In this document: in pieces, positions 35,551 to 44,968 of the stretch
How the letters are laid out: each line of letters begins with the position of its first letter
How positions within the stretch are numbered: position 1 is the stretch's first letter
Assembly: GCF_947495825.1 (NCBI RefSeq)
Contig: NZ_CANMAH010000004.1
Coordinates: 186,001-250,000, forward strand
DNA: 64,000 nucleotides
Direction: 5' to 3'
Source of the DNA: an uncultured Psychrobacter sp.
GTDB taxonomy: Bacteria; Pseudomonadota; Gammaproteobacteria; Pseudomonadales; Moraxellaceae
Program-made: the position numbers and the translations under genes
Notes under the pieces: generated by a model
Database searches by the model: none
The model's input: only the letters and a program-made list of their open reading frames with translations
Told to the model about the DNA's origin: nothing

Positions 35551-35790
35551 ATGATAAATACTGGTGATAAACTACTCTGTACGGCTGGCAATACCTTTTT
35601 TGCAGCAGGAAACACCTACGTTGTAGGCGATTTTGTGAATGAAAAATACTTTGAAGTGCTCACAGGATACAATGACGAACATTGGTACGCGACGCTAAAC
35701 AACGAAAAAATATATGTGCACTTTGATTCTGCCACTGCTGTCTATGATGATGCATGGTTTGATCGCATGACCAATAAAAGAAGCGCTTAA
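35551..35790 (+). CDS. Small unknown protein, 79 aa
   Basis: Not recognised. The reading frame has a strong ribosome site (AGGGAG at 35543-35548) and ordinary codon use, so it is probably translated. The sequence MINTGDKLLCTAGNTFFAAGNTYVVGDFVNEKYFEV looks like a small beta-rich domain; no signal peptide or membrane span. Such short GDKL...G..Y.V.D proteins occur next to or inside phage and mobile regions, but nothing else here is phage-like. The long inverted repeat at 35471-35543 occupies its leader and may regulate it. Confidence 0.6.
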   Translation: MINTGDKLLCTAGNTFFAAGNTYVVGDFVNEKYFEVLTGYNDEHWYATLNNEKIYVHFDSATAVYDDAWFDRMTNKRSA

Positions 35791-35802
35791 TATATCGATT
35801 GA

Positions 35803-36138
35803 TTATATTTGCAGATGTTGCCATGCAAATACCAAAACAGCAGCAGCGATTAACCAGCCTGCGATACCTAGTAATAACGCCTTATACAGCCCAATGTGGC
35901 TAAAACTAAAAAACACCACCAGCGTATAAATAAGATGCGGTATCACACCTAGCATACTAAATATCAGTGCAACTTTAAAATCTGTAGCATTACGCTGAGT
36001 ACTGACTAAAAAATGACTTATTAAAGTAAAGGTTGGAAAAAGTGGCGCAAGTGCAGCCAAATAAAAAAACCGACTTTGAGCGAACAGTTGAATCAATAAT
36101 ACCACCAACGCGCCAACAAGCATTTTTAGCCAAATCAT
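35803..36138 (-). CDS. GlpM-family inner-membrane protein
   Basis: A 111-residue protein with four predicted membrane spans, matching the GlpM family (Pseudomonas GlpM, about 110 residues): LFAQSRFFYLAALAPLFPTFTLISHFLVS is the family core, followed by IFSMLGVIPHLIYTLVVFFS. Its molecular function is not established; in Pseudomonas the gene lies by the glycerol genes and affects alginate production. The frame opens at TTG 36165, but ATG 36138 has CAGGAGA about 10 nt upstream and gives the family start, so 36138 is used. It ends 12 nt from the end of the convergent 79-aa gene. Confidence 0.8.
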   Translation of the reverse strand: MIWLKMLVGALVVLLIQLFAQSRFFYLAALAPLFPTFTLISHFLVSTQRNATDFKVALIFSMLGVIPHLIYTLVVFFSFSHIGLYKALLLGIAGWLIAAAVLVFAWQHLQI

Positions 36139-36352
36139 GATGGGGTTATCTCCTGTTGGACACAAACTAGCTACGCTATTATTGATTTTTAGCTATTATT
36201 AAAAACTTGATAAATGTGCCTAGCTTATGAAAAATCATGAAGCTTAAGTCGTGAAACTTAAGTCACTTAAACATAGGTCATAAAGACATAGAAGCCAAAG
36301 TGACGGATTATATCATTAGATATAGCTGACAAATTATTCGAAAATCGATAAC

Positions 36353-37204
36353 TTATATAGGAAGCGACTGCAATACTGCTTGAGTTTGGTGTTTGAGCTC
36401 TGCAATGGCTTCTTTATTTAAAGCATTTGTATGCGGTTGACCAAACTCCCCTCTTGCATCACCATGCGCGCCATCCTTGATATCATTATCAAAGTACTTG
36501 CCAGTATCGTTAGCGAACTCATCTGAGACAGCAAGCTCGGTTAGGATATTTGCCCCTTTATCCGCCGGTGACCAATACTGACCATAAGCTTCATCGACCA
36601 TTTTGGTATTTAGTAGTGAGCCTGGATTGACAGCGATGACATTGATGTCATCTGCCGCGACTGTGTCGGCTAAATCCATACTCCACATCGTAAGAGCCAG
36701 CTTGCTTTGGGCATAGGCGTCCTTATCAGCAAGATGGTCTTGTCCTGCAAATGCTTTGTAAGATATCGGTGCTTGCGCCGCTGAGCTTAGATTAATGATG
36801 CGGGCTTCACTTGACTTCTTGAGTAGCGGTAATAAGGCGTGAGTTAGTTCATGAGGCGCCAAATAATTGACCACAAAACGTATGTCCAAGCCATCTTTGG
36901 TCATTGCCGATGCGGTGGTATAAATCCCTGCGTTGTTTATGAGTACATCAAGCTTTGGTAGCTTTTCGCTGACTTCTGCTGCCATTTTACGTACCGCATT
37001 TAAATCTGAAAAACCAGCCACAAACCCATCAATGTTGTCTACTGCTGCACCTGTCGCGACTGCGTTGACCTCTGCAATGACACTGGCAAGTTTGTCCGCA
37101 TTTCTACCGTGCAAATATACTTGATGTCCCGCCTCTGCCAATTTTAAAGCCGTCAATTTACCAATGCCGTCAGTACTGCCAGTAATCAAAATAGTCTTCG
37201 CCAT
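36353..37204 (-). CDS. Short-chain dehydrogenase/reductase (retinol-dehydrogenase-like)
   Basis: SDR of 283 residues. Cofactor site ITGSTDGIGKLTALKLAEAGHQVYLHGRN (TGxxxGIG), NNAG motif in VLINNAGIY, catalytic Ser in INLSSAAQ and YxxxK as YAQSKLAL. The arrangement INLSSAAQ...YAQSKLALTMWSMDLA resembles retinol dehydrogenase/WW-domain oxidoreductase-like bacterial SDRs. Substrate unknown. It is divergent from the AhpD-like gene, and the shared spacer contains a palindrome (37402-37417) identical to the one at the TetR promoter, so it is probably controlled by that regulator. AAGGACGACTC precedes the ATG. Codons 160-180 fit a cytoplasmic soluble enzyme. Confidence 0.85.
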   Translation of the reverse strand: MAKTILITGSTDGIGKLTALKLAEAGHQVYLHGRNADKLASVIAEVNAVATGAAVDNIDGFVAGFSDLNAVRKMAAEVSEKLPKLDVLINNAGIYTTASAMTKDGLDIRFVVNYLAPHELTHALLPLLKKSSEARIINLSSAAQAPISYKAFAGQDHLADKDAYAQSKLALTMWSMDLADTVAADDINVIAVNPGSLLNTKMVDEAYGQYWSPADKGANILTELAVSDEFANDTGKYFDNDIKDGAHGDARGEFGQPHTNALNKEAIAELKHQTQAVLQSLPI

Positions 37205-37332
37205 GAGTCGTCCTTATTGTTTGAGTTGTTATTTACGCTAATATTTACGTCTTGAATGTGTTCTATTTTAACTATCGTAATACAGCGCATTGTAATGAAA
37301 GTGTTGTGATTCAGACAATCTCTTAATTATTC

Positions 37333-37348
37333 TTGAACGTACGCTCAA
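37333..37348. promoter_or_regulatory. Related, imperfect palindrome in the SDR/AhpD-like spacer
   Basis: TTGAACGTACGCTCAA has the same outer TTGA-N8-TCAA frame as the 16-bp site at 37402 and is palindromic except at one pair. It may be a second, weaker site for the TetR protein, or the binding site of another factor. Confidence 0.4.
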
Positions 37349-37401
37349 AATGATTTATAGTGATTGCAATCAATTTGCTTAAGTATGCATCATCTATCAA
37401 T

Positions 37402-37417
37402 TTGAGCAATCACTCAA
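37402..37417. promoter_or_regulatory. TetR-type operator, copy 1
   Basis: TTGAGCAATCACTCAA, with arms TTGAG/CTCAA extended to ATTTGAG/CTCAAAT (37400-37419). It is the exact reverse complement of the site at 39458-39473 and lies 67 nt before the AhpD-like start. Confidence 0.75.
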
Positions 37418-37483
37418 ATAATAATTGATTCAATATAAAAGCTTTTGCCACTCAATCATCATAACTATGATAAGGATTCTTAT

Positions 37484-38038
37484 ATGACTGACTTTACTCT
37501 ACACGACAAACAAAGCGCACCAGAAGATAGCAAAGCGTTGCTGGATAACTCTATGGATGCCTTTGGTATGATTCCAAATCTACATGCTGTTATGGCAGAA
37601 GCACCAGGGCTGTTAGAAGGCTATCAACGTTTGCATCAGCTGTTTTTAGACAGCAGCTTCGATGATGAAGAGACCACCGTTGTATGGCAAACGATCAACG
37701 TTGAGCACAATTGTCATTACTGCGTGCCAGCGCATACTGGCATTGCCAAAAGTATGAAAGTAGATGATGCTATCACCGAAGCGTTACGTAATGAGACCCC
37801 ACTACCGACTGAGAAGTTGGAAGCACTACGTAACTTTACACTCTCTGTCGTCCGGGATCGTGTTAATGTTAACGATGACGCTGTACAAGCATTCTTAAAT
37901 GCAGGTTTTACTAAGCGTCAAGTCTTGGAAGTCATCCTTGCAGCCGCGCAAAAAGTGATGAGTAACTACACCAATCATCTTGCTAACACGCCAATTGATA
38001 AGCCGTTCCAAAAGTTTGAATGGCAAAAGGCTGACTAA
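37484..38038 (+). CDS. Carboxymuconolactone decarboxylase/AhpD-like protein
   Basis: A 184-residue protein of the CMD/AhpD fold. The redox-type motif is EHNCHYCVPAH with Cys77, Cys80 and His84, as in peroxidase-related alkylhydroperoxidase-like proteins; MDAFGMIPNLHAVMAEAPGLLEGYQRL is the usual N-terminal part. Likely a peroxide- or electrophile-handling disulphide enzyme. The frame opens at 37445 but ATG 37484 has AAGGATT 7 nt upstream and is used. It is the first gene after the palindromic operator and is followed 65 nt later by a FrnE-like thioredoxin-fold gene. Confidence 0.88.
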   Translation: MTDFTLHDKQSAPEDSKALLDNSMDAFGMIPNLHAVMAEAPGLLEGYQRLHQLFLDSSFDDEETTVVWQTINVEHNCHYCVPAHTGIAKSMKVDDAITEALRNETPLPTEKLEALRNFTLSVVRDRVNVNDDAVQAFLNAGFTKRQVLEVILAAAQKVMSNYTNHLANTPIDKPFQKFEWQKAD

Positions 38039-38103
38039 TTACCTAGGCTAACACGCAGTAGTTTTGTGAGTGAAAATTATAACAAGAGCTAACGAGAGGT
38101 CAT

Positions 38104-38772
38104 ATGGAACATTCAAAGCAATTATCATCAAAGCAGCCATTGCGCATAGATATTGTATCGGACGTGGTTTGTCCTTGGTGCGTCGTCGGTTATCGTCAGT
38201 TGGCACAAGCGCTTGAGCAAACCGATACCGACTATGAGATACATTGGCATCCATTTGAGCTAAACCCTAATATGCCGAGCGCTGGTCAAAACTTGCGTGA
38301 GCATATCATGGAGAAGTATGGCTCAAGCAAAGCCGAGTCAGATGCGAGCCGCGCCCGAATGACTGAAGCTGGTAATGAGGTGGGCTTTACATTCAACTTT
38401 GATGATGACACACGTATGCACAATACGTTTAATTTGCATCAGCTGCTGCATTGGGCGGATCAACAGGGCCGTATGCACGACTTAAAACAAGCTTTGTTTG
38501 CCGCGCACTTTACTAATGGTCGTAATATCTCTGATAAAGAAGTACTTGCTGATATTGCAGCGGAGATTGGACTGGATCGTAGTGAGGCATTGGCGGTACT
38601 AGAAGATCAACGATTTGCCAAAGATGTACGAGAGACTGAGAAGCATTGGCAACAACAAGGTATTCAGAGCATACCAGCCATCATTTTCAATGAGCGCCAT
38701 CTGGTTAGCGGTGCTCAAGGGGTTGAGAACTATACTCAAATCTTGAAGCAATTGGCTGACATGGCTGATTAA
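38104..38772 (+). CDS. DsbA-family oxidoreductase, FrnE-like
   Basis: Thioredoxin-fold protein of 222 residues. The active site CPWC is at residues 23-26 (IVSDVVCPWCVVGYRQL), followed by the helical insertion, and the cis-Pro loop is GIQSIPAIIFNERH. There is no signal peptide, so it acts in the cytoplasm, as does FrnE, which has thiol-disulphide exchange activity and links to oxidative stress tolerance in other bacteria. AACGAGAGG precedes the ATG. It is cotranscribed with the AhpD-like gene and converges with the TetR gene, its stop lying one base from the regulator's stop, with no room for a terminator. Confidence 0.9.
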   Translation: MEHSKQLSSKQPLRIDIVSDVVCPWCVVGYRQLAQALEQTDTDYEIHWHPFELNPNMPSAGQNLREHIMEKYGSSKAESDASRARMTEAGNEVGFTFNFDDDTRMHNTFNLHQLLHWADQQGRMHDLKQALFAAHFTNGRNISDKEVLADIAAEIGLDRSEALAVLEDQRFAKDVRETEKHWQQQGIQSIPAIIFNERHLVSGAQGVENYTQILKQLADMAD

Positions 38773-38773
38773 A

Positions 38774-39388
38774 TTATGTCGATTCTATGGCGCTATCATT
38801 ACGCAACGCTTCTATTGATTGCGCCATATCTTCGGCAAGCTCATGTACAGCAACACTGTCTACATCGCGCTGTGCAAAAGCACGTAGCCCCATTATTTCA
38901 GCCTGTAAGCGCCGAGCTAGCCTTACAGAGTCAAGCTCACTATCAAGCTCCCCTATTTGCTGAGCTTCGGTAAAGCAGTCAATAAATCGCGCTTCCATAC
39001 CAGCCAGCATGGCCTCAACCTTTTGTAAGGCCGATTGCTCACGGGCGCCAAGCTCCAATAGGCTTTTGACCAGCATACAAGCGCGACTTGGCAGCCCCTT
39101 ATCGAGAATGCTGCCAAGCTGTCGCAAGTAGGCAGCTAGCCCCATCAATGGCGAGCTATGGGTCTTCAACGTATATTCAAGCTCAGCTAGTGCCAAACGC
39201 GCATAATACTCTAGCACCTCTTGGAATAGCCCATCCTTACTACCAAAAGCGGCATAAATACTCCCCGGTCGCATATCGAGTGCTTTTTCTAAGTCTTTTA
39301 AAGACGTTGCATGAAAACCCTTTTGCCAGAACAGCTGTAAAGCTCGCTCTAAAGAGTCTTGTCGGTTATAAAGCGTCGTACGAGACAT
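38774..39388 (-). CDS. TetR-family transcriptional regulator
   Basis: A 204-residue regulator. The N-terminal helix-turn-helix is at about residues 8-55: RQDSLERALQLFWQKGFHATSLKDLEKALDMRPGSIYAAFGSKDGLF; the ligand domain has the TetR_C_6/YxaF-like look (GCML-type LPSRACMLVKSLLELGAREQSAL). The frame opens at TTG 39400; ATG 39388 with GGAATTGGAT upstream is preferred. It is divergent from a haloacid dehalogenase gene, and the shared spacer has a perfect palindrome (39458-39473) whose reverse complement is repeated at the SDR/AhpD-like promoter. It probably represses itself and the genes on both sides. The inducer is unknown, maybe a reactive electrophile. Confidence 0.9.
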   Translation of the reverse strand: MSRTTLYNRQDSLERALQLFWQKGFHATSLKDLEKALDMRPGSIYAAFGSKDGLFQEVLEYYARLALAELEYTLKTHSSPLMGLAAYLRQLGSILDKGLPSRACMLVKSLLELGAREQSALQKVEAMLAGMEARFIDCFTEAQQIGELDSELDSVRLARRLQAEIMGLRAFAQRDVDSVAVHELAEDMAQSIEALRNDSAIEST

Positions 39389-39457
39389 ATCCAATTCCAA
39401 TATTCAGGCTGTGCCAAGCTGCAATCAGATGCAGCAAAGTTGTAAAACAATATTAAT

Positions 39458-39473
39458 TTGAGTGATTGCTCAA
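39458..39473. promoter_or_regulatory. TetR-type operator, copy 2
   Basis: TTGAGTGATTGCTCAA, exact reverse complement of the 37402-37417 site, in the 156-nt spacer between the divergent TetR and haloacid dehalogenase genes. Confidence 0.75.
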
Positions 39474-39544
39474 TTTTATCTTGTACAACCTCTCAAGTCT
39501 AGTTAAAGTTAGACGGTACTCATAACTACTAAAAAGGAGTTTTT

Positions 39545-40240
39545 ATGCTCAACAGTCTATCACCCTCGATTATCGTCTTTGATGTCAATGAAACGCTACT
39601 CGACATTACCACTTTAGAGCCCTTATTTGCGCGCCTATTCGATAACGAAAATATGCTAAGAGAATGGTTCGCCCAATTGGTGCTTTATTCGCAAACCATG
39701 ACTTTATCAGGACTGTATACGCCTTTTGGTGAGATTGGCGTCGGTGCGTTACAGATGACAGCTGATATCCATGAAGTAACGCTAACAGATGACGATATTA
39801 ATGAGTTAAAAGAGCGCATGAGCAAAATTCCTGCTCATCCTGATGCCATCCCAGCCTTAACTAAATTACGTGACGCGGGGTTTCGTCTAGTAACGCTTAC
39901 CAATTCAGCACCCAGCGCCTCTCCTACGCCGCTAGAGAAGGCAGGATTGAGTGAGTTCTTTGAGCAATCTTTTAGCGTTGAGCAGGTTGCAAAGTTCAAG
40001 CCTGCGCCTGAGACTTATCAAATGGTCGCCAAAGAGCTGGCTGCTGATATGTCAGATTTGTGCTTAGTGGCTTGTCATCTTTGGGATACGATTGGCGCAC
40101 AAGCTGCTGGCTGCCAAGGGGCATTTCTCAAACGTCCTTATAACACCATGTTGCCTGCATCCAATGTACCGACACCAGACTTTGTGGCCTCAGATTTGGT
40201 CACGCTTGCTGAGCAGATTATTCTTAATACTCAAGGCTAA
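39545..40240 (+). CDS. Type II haloacid dehalogenase
   Basis: HAD-superfamily hydrolase of 231 residues. The nucleophile Asp13 lies in FDVNETLLD, the family I motif with the N-E-T-L of the L-2-haloacid dehalogenase subgroup; motif II is LTNSAPS, motif III Lys in VAKFKPAPETY and motif IV is seen around LVACHLWDTIGA, where the second Asp of usual HADs is shifted (HLWD), typical of this subgroup. It would remove halide from 2-haloalkanoates, although many homologues have other substrates. AAAAAGGAG precedes the ATG. The promoter contains the TetR palindrome, so it belongs to the same regulon as the AhpD-like/FrnE-like genes. Confidence 0.88.
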   Translation: MLNSLSPSIIVFDVNETLLDITTLEPLFARLFDNENMLREWFAQLVLYSQTMTLSGLYTPFGEIGVGALQMTADIHEVTLTDDDINELKERMSKIPAHPDAIPALTKLRDAGFRLVTLTNSAPSASPTPLEKAGLSEFFEQSFSVEQVAKFKPAPETYQMVAKELAADMSDLCLVACHLWDTIGAQAAGCQGAFLKRPYNTMLPASNVPTPDFVASDLVTLAEQIILNTQG

Positions 40241-40336
40241 CCGTTATTTAACACTCTATAGTCAAAATATCCTAAAAACGCTACGGTGTTGCTGATATAT
40301 CGATATTACTTTTCACTGACTATATTTTAATGCTAA

Positions 40337-40369
40337 AAAAATGCCGCCCCCATTAGGAGCGGCATTTTT
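40337..40369. terminator. Bidirectional terminator
   Basis: AAAAATGCCGC (40337-40347) pairs perfectly with GCGGCATTTTT (40359-40369); loop CCCCATTAGGA. A and T runs on both sides serve the plus-strand dehalogenase gene and the minus-strand alcohol dehydrogenase gene. Confidence 0.9.
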
Positions 40370-40420
40370 ATTTTATAACGCTAAATTTACAACCAATAAC
40401 GTTATTCTAAAAAGCATCTC

Positions 40421-41590
<1,170 letters not shown>

Positions 41591-41754
41591 CTATTTATCT
41601 TATAGCGCTGACTAAATAGAGGCAAGCTACTATTGCCACATGGTTACATTGCCTTGGTCTGTAAAACGTTAATTTATGCTAACTATTATAGTCTTTTCTG
41701 AAACGATAACAATGTGCTATATTTGCAAATATCTTTTACACAGTGGTAATAATC

Positions 41755-42657
41755 ATGCGTTGGGATGGTATCAGTGAGTTTGTCTATGTAGCAGAGTACG
41801 AGAGCTTTACTCGCGCCGCAAAAGAGTTGGGCATGTCAACGGCGCAAGTCAGTCGGCAAATCAGTGCGTTAGAGAAGCGCTTAAATATCAAACTGCTGTA
41901 TCGCACGACACGTAAAGTGTCATTAACAGAAGAAGGCCGCATATTTTATCAGCATTGCCGCGGTGTGCTCGATGGCTTAGATGCCGCTGAACAAGCGGTG
42001 AGCAATCTGCAATCAAAGCCCCAAGGCAGAATTAAACTGACCGCTCCTGTCACTTATGGTGAGCAGCAACTATTGCCATTGGTTAATGACTTTATGGTGC
42101 AATATCGTGATATTGAAGTCACGGCATTTTTGAGTAATCAAAAAATCGACTTAGTAGATGGCGGCTATGATTTGGCGATTCGTATTGGCAAATTAAGCGA
42201 TTCAACCATGATGGCAAAAAAACTCAGCCGTCGTACCAACTTCGTCTGCGCTGCGCCCGCTTATCTTAAAAAATATGGCACGCCGCGTACGCTGTCTGAT
42301 TTGCATAAACATAACTGCTTACTTGGCACTCGTGATTATTGGCATTTTATCGACAATGATAAACACGCTAATAAGGAAGTGGATAAGCAAGCAGATAAAG
42401 AAAAAAACCTGCGAGTGTCTGGCAGCGTGCAATATAACAGCGGTCATAGCCTAGTCGATGCCGCCCTAAAAGGTTTAGGTATCGTGCAGCTACCTGATTA
42501 TTATGTGCAGCAACATCTAGCATCAGGTGAGCTGGTCAGCTTACTAGATAATTATAGAGAGCCTGAAGAGAGCATTTGGGCCGTCTATCCGCACAACCGT
42601 CATTTATCACCTAAGATTAGGTTGCTGGTAGATTACCTCGCGACGCGCTTGGCATAG
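41755..42657 (+). CDS. LysR-family transcriptional regulator
   Basis: A 300-residue LysR regulator. The winged helix-turn-helix is at residues 1-60 (ISEFVYVAEYESFTRAAKELGMSTAQVSRQISALEKRLNIKLLYRTTRKVSLTEEG), the effector domain at about 88-300. It belongs to the broad CrgA/DsdC-unlike group close to YafC/AaeR types. The frame can begin at GTG 41743, but ATG 41755 gives the family N-terminus. A short Lys/Asp/Asn/Ala-rich insertion (around 42356-42408, NKHANKEVDKQADKEKN) sits in the effector domain. It is divergent from frmA across 209 nt, so frmA is the first candidate target. Confidence 0.9.
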   Translation: MRWDGISEFVYVAEYESFTRAAKELGMSTAQVSRQISALEKRLNIKLLYRTTRKVSLTEEGRIFYQHCRGVLDGLDAAEQAVSNLQSKPQGRIKLTAPVTYGEQQLLPLVNDFMVQYRDIEVTAFLSNQKIDLVDGGYDLAIRIGKLSDSTMMAKKLSRRTNFVCAAPAYLKKYGTPRTLSDLHKHNCLLGTRDYWHFIDNDKHANKEVDKQADKEKNLRVSGSVQYNSGHSLVDAALKGLGIVQLPDYYVQQHLASGELVSLLDNYREPEESIWAVYPHNRHLSPKIRLLVDYLATRLA

Positions 42658-42832
42658 TCCTCTGTTTTTGCCTAGGCATTTGTTTTTACTTAGTCATTCG
42701 TTAAGAGGTGTTGCAATACGGTGCTTTACTATGCACAGTTTATTACGCACAATGTTATGGTTCACAATGAATATTCGATATTACCAACCATCACTCACTG
42801 AATAAACAGCCACAATAAAAAAAGGACTTTTT

Positions 42833-43351
42833 ATGCTTAAAATTATCTCTGTTGCTGCCGTCGCGTTAGCGCTCTCCTCTTGCGCCAGCGTTGACAACCT
42901 CTTAAATACGCCGGATAACATACAGTCGACGCCAGAAACGATGGCTGCTATCAATGCTGAAAAGGGTTTGGTAACGATGCAAAGTTCGCATTCGGTACAA
43001 GCCACTGCTGATAAGTTGGCATCGATTATCGAAAGTAAAGGCATGAAAGTATTTGCGCGCGTCGATCATCAAAAAAATGCGCAAGGAGCTGATTTAACCT
43101 TAAGACCGACGCAAGTAATTATGTTTGGTAACCCAAAAGCGGGTACGCCATTGATGAACTGCGAACAAAGCGTCGCTATTGATTTGCCGCAAAAAATCCT
43201 AATCAGTGAAGATGCCGATAAAAAAGTCTGGCTGTCGTATAACCATCCTGAATACCTAAAAGAGCGTCATAATATAAAAGGCTGTGATACCCAGCTCGCT
43301 AATATCGCAAAAGCCCTTGATGGTATTAGTAAGGCTGCTACTGCAAAGTAG
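42833..43351 (+). CDS. DUF302-domain lipoprotein
   Basis: A 172-residue exported protein. The signal peptide (MLKIISVAAVALALSSCAS) ends in a lipobox with Cys17. The DUF302 domain is at about residues 42-145: VTMQSSHSVQATADKLASIIESKGMKVFARVDHQKNA, then LTLRPTQVIMFGNPKAGTPLMNCEQSVAIDLPQKILI. DUF302 proteins are small periplasmic or lipid-anchored proteins; a role in ligand or lipid binding has been suggested, none proved. Two Cys in the mature domain (MNCEQ, KGCDT) may form a disulphide. AAAAAAGGAC precedes the ATG and a strong terminator follows, so it is a single-gene unit. Confidence 0.88.
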   Translation: MLKIISVAAVALALSSCASVDNLLNTPDNIQSTPETMAAINAEKGLVTMQSSHSVQATADKLASIIESKGMKVFARVDHQKNAQGADLTLRPTQVIMFGNPKAGTPLMNCEQSVAIDLPQKILISEDADKKVWLSYNHPEYLKERHNIKGCDTQLANIAKALDGISKAATAK

Positions 43352-43403
43352 CTATTAATAAACATTGATAATAAACATTGAAAACGGTCATATTTATAGT
43401 AAT

Positions 43404-43441
43404 AAAAAAGGTGGAGTGCAAAAGCATGATCCACCTTTTTT
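43404..43441. terminator. Terminator between the DUF302 and DUF4031 genes
   Basis: AAAAAAGGTGG (43404-43414) pairs with CCACCTTTTTT (43431-43441); GTGC and GCAT can extend the stem around an AAAA loop. A and T runs make it usable from both sides. Confidence 0.88.
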
Positions 43442-43463
43442 GTCTCTGGACCAGATTCACTTA

Positions 43464-43751
43464 TTAGCAATTCTCAGATCGCGCTACTTGCTCATGCAGC
43501 TCTATTTTAAGCTTTTTCGCACACTCAATAATTTTTCTTCTATTAGCCGGTATGGCGCCATACTTAATCGCTGTCTCTCGCATTTGTACTGTCACATCAT
43601 AGTGGGGATAGCTGGCATTACGGTGAAATAGGCGCGCATCCACCTCAATCAATGCGGCAAATTCATGCAACTCTTGCAAAGTATCTGCCAGCATGTGGCA
43701 CCATTTATAGCCTTTAAATTCTATCTGCATAAAATCCACATATACCGCCAT
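43464..43751 (-). CDS. DUF4031-domain protein
   Basis: A 95-residue protein matching the DUF4031 family: MAVYVDFMQIEFKGYKWCHMLADTLQELHEFAALIEVDARLFHR, then PHYDVTVQMRETAIKYGAIPANRR. Conserved Trp-x-His-x-x-x-Asp, His at ELHEFA and PHYD suggest a small metal- or phosphate-binding enzyme; no function is established. Two ATGs lie 6 nt apart (43757 and 43751); AAAGGT is 3 nt before the first and 9 nt before the second, so 43751 is preferred. Downstream of the gene comes the terminator at 43404-43441. Confidence 0.82.
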   Translation of the reverse strand: MAVYVDFMQIEFKGYKWCHMLADTLQELHEFAALIEVDARLFHRNASYPHYDVTVQMRETAIKYGAIPANRRKIIECAKKLKIELHEQVARSENC

Positions 43752-43828
43752 TAACATGTACCTTTAAAATTCAAAAACAATCTGCTTTTAGAGTAATGAA
43801 ACACCAATTTAACTTTGCGTTTTGCTTA

Positions 43829-44917
43829 TTACCCTACTCTCAAAATCGGCTTGATGGTAATGCCATTTGCCGAATCTTCAAACGCTTGGTTAATGTTCTC
43901 AAAATCGTAAAATTTAACCAGCTTATCAAATGGGAATTGACCCGCCTTGAAGTAAGCAATCAATTGCGGGATAAATACGCGCGGAATAGAATCACCTTCG
44001 ATGACACCAATCATGCTCTTGCCTTCAGCCATCAAATCATTATGGACATCAATATTCATCTCTGGTGTAATACCGACAATTGCCACTGTACCTAAAGAGC
44101 GTAAGGCATTCAAAGACTGCTTGACCACCGCGGGGACGCCTGTGGTCTCTACCGCATAGTGGTTGCCACCATCCGTTATCTTTTTGACTTCTGTGACGAC
44201 ATCGACGTTTTTACCATTCAAAGTATGGGTCGCGCCAAGTTCTTTTGCCAGCTCAAGACGACTATCATGCACATCAACGGCGATGATATGCTGACAGCCA
44301 ACAATCTTGGCTGCCATTACTGCACTGAGACCAACTGCGCCAGCGCCGTAAATCACGATACTAGAGCCAAACTCTGGCATCAAGCGATTTAACACCGTTC
44401 CAGCGCCAGTCTGAATACCACATCCTAACGGTCCAAGTAGCGCTAAATCGACCTCTGGATCGACTTTTACGGCATTTCTAGACTTAGCAATCGCATAAGT
44501 GGCAAATGAGGACTGTCCAAAAAAAGTCGCCAGCGTCTCACCATCTTGTGCAAGTCTACGTGTGCCATCGTCCATCGCACCACCGAAGTTCAACTCATTA
44601 AAAGTGTCGCAAACGGTTGGATGACCCGTTAGGCAATGCCCGCAATTACCGCAGTGCGCAAATGATAACACCACGTGATCACCGACTTGCAAATCAGTTA
44701 CCCCTGCGCCGACAGCATCCACTATTCCAGACCCTTCATGACCCAGTACGATAGGAAATGGCGCTATGCCCATATCGCGCGCGACCACATCGGTATGACA
44801 GACACCTGTCGCAATGACTTTTACTCGTATCTCATCAATCTTAGGCGTTGCAAGCTGTACAGGCTCTAATTCAAAAGCTTCGCCTTGGTTGTGAGTGACT
44901 GCTGCTTTAATATCCAT
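43829..44917 (-). CDS. Zinc-dependent NAD alcohol dehydrogenase (aryl-alcohol dehydrogenase-like)
   Basis: Medium-chain dehydrogenase of 362 residues. Catalytic zinc: GVCHTDVVARD and GHEGSGIVDAVGAGV; structural zinc: four Cys in HCGNCGHCLTGHPTVC; NAD fold IYGAGAVGLSAVMAAKIVG with VDVHDSRLE. The pattern LGPLGCGIQTGAGTVLNRL and GIEGDSIPRVFIPQLI-type C-terminus resembles benzyl/aryl-alcohol dehydrogenases such as XylB. ATG 44917 with AAGGTGA upstream is preferred to GTG 44926. It lies 52 nt downstream of an SDR gene in the same direction; the pair probably acts on related alcohols or aldehydes. Confidence 0.88.
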   Translation of the reverse strand: MDIKAAVTHNQGEAFELEPVQLATPKIDEIRVKVIATGVCHTDVVARDMGIAPFPIVLGHEGSGIVDAVGAGVTDLQVGDHVVLSFAHCGNCGHCLTGHPTVCDTFNELNFGGAMDDGTRRLAQDGETLATFFGQSSFATYAIAKSRNAVKVDPEVDLALLGPLGCGIQTGAGTVLNRLMPEFGSSIVIYGAGAVGLSAVMAAKIVGCQHIIAVDVHDSRLELAKELGATHTLNGKNVDVVTEVKKITDGGNHYAVETTGVPAVVKQSLNALRSLGTVAIVGITPEMNIDVHNDLMAEGKSMIGVIEGDSIPRVFIPQLIAYFKAGQFPFDKLVKFYDFENINQAFEDSANGITIKPILRVG

Positions 44918-44968
44918 TATATTCACCTTGTTGACTACTAAAATGAGAGGCTACATCTAACAAGCTTT

